Virus record (IMG/VR): IMGVR_UViG_3300037502_004027
Span: 1 to 24,837 of that record
Source of the DNA: a virus
Reading direction: 5' to 3' (one strand)
DNA: 24,837 nucleotides
Shown here piece by piece: positions 20,550 through 24,837 of the stretch. The translations under genes and the position numbers were made by a program. The notes under the pieces were generated by a model. That model saw only the letters and a list, made by a program, of their open reading frames with translations, did not search any database and was not told the origin of the DNA. Numbering within the stretch: the stretch's first letter is position 1; each line of letters begins with the position of its first letter.

Positions 20550-22038
20550 ATTTATTTACAATAAATAATTTAGATTTTGCCCTGGTACAAGCTACATAAG
20601 CTAGATTAGCCTCTTCGTTTGGCTTTTCTAAAAACTTTAGATTTTCATCTAACCATTGCTTTAATGTCCATCTAAGCACAAAAATATTATCTCTTTCTAA
20701 TCCTTTAGCCCGGTGAATAGTAGATAAGATAATTATATTGTTTTCATCAGTATCATTAAATAATTCAATAGCTTTTTGCTCCACTTCGTTTAATGAAGTG
20801 CATTCTTCGCATAAATTTACTAAACATTCATACCTATCTAATACGTTTTCTATATTAATATTTTTTTGCAACAACCTGTCAACTTCTTCTTTTTTCCAAT
20901 TATCTAGCCATTTTAGAAAAGCAGGTATTTGTTTTTTCTTAGATTTCTTAATTAAGAATCCTAATTGCTTACCTACATCCCTGCCTCGAATATTAGCCTT
21001 CATACCTAATTTAATAAATTGCATGCAAATTTTAATCATTGGCGCATTAGTTCTAGATAGAATAAAGCAGCCTGGCTTTGCCATAGTATAAAGAGAATTT
21101 AAAGATGTTTCTACTATTTCTCCATCTTTTGCAGAGTCTGGGCAAGTAATATCTGGAACCCAATTTTTTGCTAAATTAATAATTTTTTTAGGACATCTAT
21201 ATGAAATTGGTAAAGTTAATATTTTAGATTTGTCTTGTTTTTTTACATCTTGGACAATAGAAGAATCAGCAAACCTCCATCCATAAACAGCTTGGTTAGG
21301 ATCTCCTACTACAATCATTCTGCCACCAGCGGTACAAACTTTTTTAGCCATTACCAATTGAGATTTATTCAAATCTTGATATTCATCAACAAACACATAA
21401 TGATACTGTCCTAAAAATAAATTATAAACAAAAGGAAACCAGCACATATCATTAAAATCAATTTTGTTAGTCATAGCTTTATCTTTACCTAAAGCCTGAA
21501 TCACATATTTAATAAATGATTTTCTATCTAAATCTCCAACATCAATTCCAAATTGATCAATTATATCCTCAATTTGAGAAGGAGTATCTTGCAAGCTATA
21601 TTTGCAATATGCAATTGTGTCACAAATATTAACAATTAAATCATATTCTGAATCTTCATCTAGTAATTCTTTAACAATATTAAAGACTTTGTTATCATCT
21701 ATTTCTACATTTCCAAATTTTTGTTTGATAGCACGATAGCCTAAAGAATGAAATGTAAGAACATCTACATAAGAGGGAGATCTGGAACGCAATTCTTCTT
21801 GAATTATTTTATTGAAAGCTAAAGCAATAGCTTTTTTTCCTTTAGGTATATATTTAAAACTTTCCACGATAGAAGTAGTTTTGCTAGCTCCCGCATAAGC
21901 TTCTACAATAGTATGCCCTTCGCCTTGGGCGATATCTTTAAACAAAGCTTTTTGATAAGTGGACCATTCTAATTTAGGCGCAGCTTTAACCAAATAAGAT
22001 TTGTCTTCTTTTTTAGGAGGAAATTTGCTTTTATTCAT
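20539..22038 (-). CDS. UvrD/Rep-like superfamily 1 DNA helicase
   Basis: 499 residues with the SF1 helicase motifs in order: Walker A AYAGASKTT (47-55), in which Ser replaces the usual Gly before Lys; motif II VFVDEYQD (215-222); motif III GDPNQAVYGWR (245-255); motif IV LPISYRCPKK; motif V TIHRAKGLE (about 443-451); and motif VI VACTRAKSKL (482-491). It would use ATP to unwind DNA in the 3'-5' direction and could act in replication, recombination or repair. It is shorter than UvrD (about 720), closest in layout to the compact FBH1/phage class, and seems to lack the large 1B/2B insertions. Cytoplasmic. It is preceded by a gene of unknown function in the same run. Confidence 0.92.
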   Translation of the reverse strand: MNKSKFPPKKEDKSYLVKAAPKLEWSTYQKALFKDIAQGEGHTIVEAYAGASKTTSIVESFKYIPKGKKAIALAFNKIIQEELRSRSPSYVDVLTFHSLGYRAIKQKFGNVEIDDNKVFNIVKELLDEDSEYDLIVNICDTIAYCKYSLQDTPSQIEDIIDQFGIDVGDLDRKSFIKYVIQALGKDKAMTNKIDFNDMCWFPFVYNLFLGQYHYVFVDEYQDLNKSQLVMAKKVCTAGGRMIVVGDPNQAVYGWRFADSSIVQDVKKQDKSKILTLPISYRCPKKIINLAKNWVPDITCPDSAKDGEIVETSLNSLYTMAKPGCFILSRTNAPMIKICMQFIKLGMKANIRGRDVGKQLGFLIKKSKKKQIPAFLKWLDNWKKEEVDRLLQKNINIENVLDRYECLVNLCEECTSLNEVEQKAIELFNDTDENNIIILSTIHRAKGLERDNIFVLRWTLKQWLDENLKFLEKPNEEANLAYVACTRAKSKLFIVNKFSL

Positions 22039-22071
22039 AAAAGTGAATGAATCATGAGACAGAGACTTATA

Positions 22072-23085
22072 TCAAGTGAGCGCTAAATATTTGTAAGCGT
22101 CAAATACTTCCACAGCAGCAGCGTTAGATGGAGTCATATTAATAATTTTAGAAAAATTAGAAATCAAATATTCTAAATAATTTAAGCTTGAAATAGCGCT
22201 GAACCTACCATTTTTAGAAGCCGTATACTGTACAATATACTTTTTAACACGCTTACGACCAGCTTCTCTTATACTAGAGATAATAGTGTCGGGAACAGAA
22301 ATATTATCAACTTTTTCTATAAATTTATGACTAGATTTAATTACAAATCTATGAATATCTTTTTCTATAGAAGCGGAGCTTAATAGATCTTCTGGATTTT
22401 CATTTGGAAATATATTGCAAAACAACATATTTTTTTTATAAAAATTATTAACAAACTTAAATTTATTAGATGCTCCATTAGACTTTTGTAAAGTAGTATT
22501 TACTTCTCCTAAATAAATGGCACAATCTTTTCTTACTGTTTGATAAACACCTCCTATTACTAAATCTTTTTTCTTAATAGAAGGCAGTTTTTCTTTATTT
22601 TTAAATTCTAAAATAGAATTATACAATTCAGATCCTATTCTAATTAATTTTAATTTTGAACCGAACTTTGCCCAAATAAACTCGCCTTGCAAAATGCCTC
22701 CGGACTTAGCCCCTTCAGTAAGGATAGTTTCCATTAAAACATCTTGCTTAAGATCAAGCAAAAAATTATTAATTAATATTTTATAATGACTATTTCCTCC
22801 AAATCTTTTTTGCAAAGAAAATAAGCGTATATTTTTAATTGGAGTATTATCTATTGATAAAATATTAGTGCCAGAAGCGGTTTTATAATTTAACCTTTGA
22901 ATATTTTTCTTAGCTATATTTAAAGTTAATGAATCATTGGAATCTGCTACCTCTGCAGGCGTTACTTCTTCTTTATTTTTTGCAGAGTAATAAGTTTTTA
23001 AATTCCAATCTGGACCAGAATATAAATTTTTGGTTCCAGAATATACATATGAAATTGATTTAGGAATATCGCCAACTATAATCAT
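22072..23085 (-). CDS. Hypothetical protein
   Basis: 337 residues, not recognised. The N-terminus MIIVGDIPKSISYVYSGTKN has no signal peptide. The middle contains KKDLVIGGVYQTVRKDCAIY followed by LGEVN, a D-L-x-x-G-x-x-Y-x-T strand pair that may be a small beta-barrel module. The region about 110-155 (LLDLKQDVLMETILTEGAKS, FIWAKFGSKLKLIRIG) is mixed. The C-terminal part is helical (SIREAGRKRVKKYIVQY) and ends in FDAYKYLALT. It lies between the helicase and HNH genes, so a DNA-metabolism role is possible, but nothing in the sequence shows it. Confidence 0.75.
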   Translation of the reverse strand: MIIVGDIPKSISYVYSGTKNLYSGPDWNLKTYYSAKNKEEVTPAEVADSNDSLTLNIAKKNIQRLNYKTASGTNILSIDNTPIKNIRLFSLQKRFGGNSHYKILINNFLLDLKQDVLMETILTEGAKSGGILQGEFIWAKFGSKLKLIRIGSELYNSILEFKNKEKLPSIKKKDLVIGGVYQTVRKDCAIYLGEVNTTLQKSNGASNKFKFVNNFYKKNMLFCNIFPNENPEDLLSSASIEKDIHRFVIKSSHKFIEKVDNISVPDTIISSIREAGRKRVKKYIVQYTASKNGRFSAISSLNYLEYLISNFSKIINMTPSNAAAVEVFDAYKYLALT

Positions 23086-23120
23086 ATTTTTGTTCTATAA
23101 ATTAAAAGACATAATTACTG

Positions 23121-23633
23121 TCACAGTTTAAGAGTATCAAGAATTTTAATTAGTTTTTCAAAATTAAATTTAATTATCTTACTTTCATACATTTCAAATA
23201 ATTTAATCTCTGAGTAAGTCTCATAAATAGAGATATCTAAATCATCTATTTTTAGAAATTGAGAGGCTTGATAGATTAATATAATAGGTACTGCCTGATT
23301 CTCATTTAAAATTTCTTCTTTGGCTATATTTAAAATTTTTATTTTTAAATTAATAGAATATAAGGTTTTATATTTTTCTATTTTCTCTGGAGAGAAATTG
23401 TATTCTTGGCAAAATTCAAAGAATGGTTTGCTACCTCTTTTATTATTGCACTTAGCACAAGCAACTGTTAAATTAGTAGCATTAAAGGGACCGTCCAGAC
23501 TATCTGGAATAATGTGCTCCATGGTGACAGTTTCTTGTGTTAAGTGCTTGCCACAATAACAACAGACTAAACCATCACGATTTGTTACATATTGTTTTAT
23601 ATATTTTTGTCGTTGTCGCTGCCGTAACCCCAT
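23121..23633 (-). CDS. HNH endonuclease
   Basis: 170 residues from the ATG complement of 23631-23633; a TTG three codons upstream is possible but overlaps the previous gene. The HNH/ββα-metal domain is clear: CCYCGK (24-29), MEHIIPDSLDG (38-48, His40), NATNLTVACAKCNNKRG (51-67) with Asn54 and the CxxC of the second zinc pair (Cys59, Cys62). The basic N-terminus (RQRQRQKYIKQYVTNRDG) suits DNA binding. The second half is unrelated helical sequence. Such enzymes in phages act as homing endonucleases, packaging nicking factors or restriction-type nucleases; without an intron or a terminase beside it, a free-standing nuclease is most likely. Confidence 0.9.
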   Translation of the reverse strand: MGLRQRQRQKYIKQYVTNRDGLVCCYCGKHLTQETVTMEHIIPDSLDGPFNATNLTVACAKCNNKRGSKPFFEFCQEYNFSPEKIEKYKTLYSINLKIKILNIAKEEILNENQAVPIILIYQASQFLKIDDLDISIYETYSEIKLFEMYESKIIKFNFEKLIKILDTLKL

Positions 23634-23634
23634 A

Positions 23635-24030
23635 TCAAACAAATACAGATAATGTGTCTATTTTATTAAGAAACTTAAGTAGTTTGCAGTAAAAATTTAC
23701 TACTTGCTCTATATTTAATTGTTCTGATGTACCCATATAACTGTCAGGAGAAAAATTAGAAGAAATTTCTTTTAAATCTTTAAACTTAGAATCAGATAAA
23801 GGGACTAAAATATTTCCATTTACAATGGCTCCATCTATATCTCTTTCAATTTGAACAATGTGAAAATTAGTTTCATATTTAAAATCTTGTTTAGTAGTAC
23901 AGCATACTAATTTATAGTTAAATAAATTTAAATGATATGTTATTTCCTTAAATACAGAAAGATATCTTGTGGCTTGCGCCCTAAATTGAGCAAAATCCAA
24001 AGTAGCGCCAAAGTTAAATGTAAAAATCAT
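23635..24030 (-). CDS. Hypothetical protein
   Basis: 131 residues from the ATG complement of 24028-24030 (MIFTFNFGATLDFAQFRAQA). A TTG six codons upstream is also in frame but lies at the predicted transcription start. The protein is mixed alpha/beta (VFKEITYHLNLFNYKLVCC) with NFHIVQIERDIDGAIVNGNI and a helical end (QVVNFYCKLLKFLNKIDTL). Not recognised. First gene behind the promoter at 24053-24080, transcribed towards the HNH nuclease and the helicase. The stop lies one base from the next ATG. Confidence 0.7.
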   Translation of the reverse strand: MIFTFNFGATLDFAQFRAQATRYLSVFKEITYHLNLFNYKLVCCTTKQDFKYETNFHIVQIERDIDGAIVNGNILVPLSDSKFKDLKEISSNFSPDSYMGTSEQLNIEQVVNFYCKLLKFLNKIDTLSVFV

Positions 24031-24052
24031 AATAGCACCATTTACCAACTAT

Positions 24053-24080
24053 AGTGTAATTTTTTAAAAATGACTGTCAA
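24053..24080 (-). promoter_or_regulatory. Sigma70-like promoter of the 24030-to-20539 operon
   Basis: The minus strand has TTGACA (complement of 24075-24080), a 16-base spacer and TACACT (complement of 24053-24058). The -35 box and start of the spacer (CTTGACAGT) are identical to those of the promoter at 9392-9419. The terminator of the upstream gene lies 20 bases before it. Confidence 0.55.
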
Positions 24081-24099
24081 GCCTAGATAATTTAAAAAT

Positions 24100-24125
24100 A
24101 AAAAGGCAGCCTAGGCTGCCTTTTT
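24100..24125 (-). terminator. Rho-independent terminator
   Basis: AAAAAGGCAGCC (24100-24111) and its mirror form a perfect 26-base palindrome, GGCAGCCTAGGCTGCC at its core, flanked by A and T runs. It lies 20 bases after the stop of the gene at 24146-24493. The symmetric A/T flanks could let it work in both directions. Confidence 0.85.
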
Positions 24126-24145
24126 AAACTTTAAATAACTACTTT

Positions 24146-24493
24146 TTAGTTAATATTTAAATTATTTTTTGAAATATGTTCATGTTGTTGGATTAATTGT
24201 AAACATTCGTGCGCTTGACTTACAGCATCTCCAAAATAAGGGTTTTTAGAGATCGCTTTTAAAAAGCTTTTAATATGTGGTAAAGATTGTTGCTTTACAA
24301 AACCGCTTTTAATTGACTCTTCAACTCCAAGCTCCATAATGTGCTCTATTTGGTTTTGAATTTGCCAGCCTAATTTATTATACTCTTGACAAATATTAAT
24401 AATGTCAGAGATATCTATCGGGATGCTAAATTCTTCTTCAGTAGAATCGGATACTTGAGGTAAAAAAGAACTTTGAAAAACATTGGCAGTCAT
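24146..24493 (-). CDS. Hypothetical helical protein
   Basis: 115 residues from the ATG complement of 24491-24493 (MTANVFQSSFLPQVSDSTEE); this start has GGAG eight bases upstream, whereas an in-frame ATG four codons earlier overlaps that site. After a disordered N-terminus the protein is helical (DISDIINICQEYNKLGWQIQ, HIKSFLKAISKNPYFGDAVS). Not recognised. It stands alone: a terminator follows it and 151 non-coding bases precede it. Confidence 0.7.
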   Translation of the reverse strand: MTANVFQSSFLPQVSDSTEEEFSIPIDISDIINICQEYNKLGWQIQNQIEHIMELGVEESIKSGFVKQQSLPHIKSFLKAISKNPYFGDAVSQAHECLQLIQQHEHISKNNLNIN

Positions 24494-24644
24494 ATGCAAC
24501 TCCATATCAAGGATATTATATTAATAAAAATACAACCAACTACTTATATTTAACCCTCCTAGTTTATAAAACTTTGCTACTATAAATATAACAAAATATT
24601 AGAAATATAATTAGTTATTGACTTTAATATGGATAAGTAAAACT

Positions 24645-24836
24645 TTACTTTATAAGTGACAACTCCTCATATAAAACATCAAAACCATAAATATGGTATA
24701 ATTTTTCCATTTCCTCTCTTAACTGCGGAACCATGGCAGAATATTCAGTAATAGAATTTTTTCCATCGTGAACTTCATAAAAAATATTTTCTAGTAGATT
24801 TTTATCATACATCGATTTTAATCTATCAAAACTAGA
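24645..24836 (-). CDS. Partial hypothetical protein, C-terminal end only
   Basis: The minus strand is open from the right window edge to the TAA complement of 24645-24647, giving the last 63 residues of a protein. It reads FDRLKSMYDKNLLENIFYEV, then KNSITEYSAMVPQLREEMEK and LYHIYGFDVLYEELSLIK. Helical and charged. A weak A/T-rich inverted repeat, AAGTAAAACTTTACTT, overlaps its stop. The rest lies outside the window. Confidence 0.65.
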   Translation of the reverse strand, partial: SSFDRLKSMYDKNLLENIFYEVHDGKNSITEYSAMVPQLREEMEKLYHIYGFDVLYEELSLIK

Positions 24837-24837
24837 C

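Noticed and set aside
20738-21091. Plus-strand frame inside the helicase gene
   Set aside because: It is antisense to conserved helicase motifs and has no start signal.
2945-23120. ATTACTGTnACAG motif seen near 2960 and 23115
   Set aside because: Only two copies in different contexts and orientations; likely chance.

Overview
The window looks like part of the genome of a large tailed bacteriophage of a Gram-negative-like host. It is AT-rich and gene-dense, with long same-strand runs of small unknown genes joined by 4-bp ATGA overlaps. It also holds an endolysin, a MazG-like pyrophosphohydrolase, a UvrD-like helicase, an HNH endonuclease, a kelch-like propeller protein and a repeat protein with HRxxGPA units. 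No rRNA, tRNA, CRISPR array or insertion sequence was seen. The host assignment is inference.

Layout. (1) 1-3923, minus strand: about 13 small genes of unknown function behind one strong sigma70-like promoter whose -10 box lies in a 17-bp palindrome. The block includes a GC-rich foreign-looking patch and a partial gene duplication. (2) 4058-6095, plus strand: a compact three-gene signalling operon made of a soluble PAS histidine kinase, a single-domain response regulator and a coiled-coil protein with two membrane segments. (3) 6116-7261: MazG-like gene and, divergent from it, a GH24 endolysin with a C-terminal peptidoglycan-binding domain. (4) 7258-9385, minus: seven small genes behind a TTGACA promoter that sits so close to the first ATG that the mRNA may be leaderless. 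(5) 9432-9749: a self-contained cassette with its own promoter, AGGAGG site, TTG-started 46-residue putative lipoprotein and terminator. (6) 9769-19510, minus: a near-continuous operon-like run carrying, in transcription order, a kelch-like protein, two small genes, an HRxxGPA-repeat protein, isocitrate lyase (aceA), an archaeosine-synthase-like protein, two small genes, a YeaH/YhbH protein, a SpoVR protein, a small unknown and a PrkA/YeaG protein, ended by a strong terminator. (7) 19584-20549, plus: a probable virion-associated protein. (8) 20539-24030, minus: helicase, unknown, HNH nuclease and a small gene behind another TTGACA promoter, followed by two more minus-strand genes at the right edge.

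The main interest is block 6. PrkA, YeaH and SpoVR form a linked set that bacteria use in starvation and stationary phase, and isocitrate lyase is the entry enzyme of the glyoxylate shunt. Finding all four in one phage transcription unit suggests that the phage reprograms carbon and starvation physiology of its host. The second candidate system is the three-gene two-component operon of block 2, whose membrane coiled-coil partner is not a standard output protein.

Most minus-strand blocks begin with a TTGACa promoter with 16-17 bp spacing, which points to transcription by host sigma70-type RNA polymerase.
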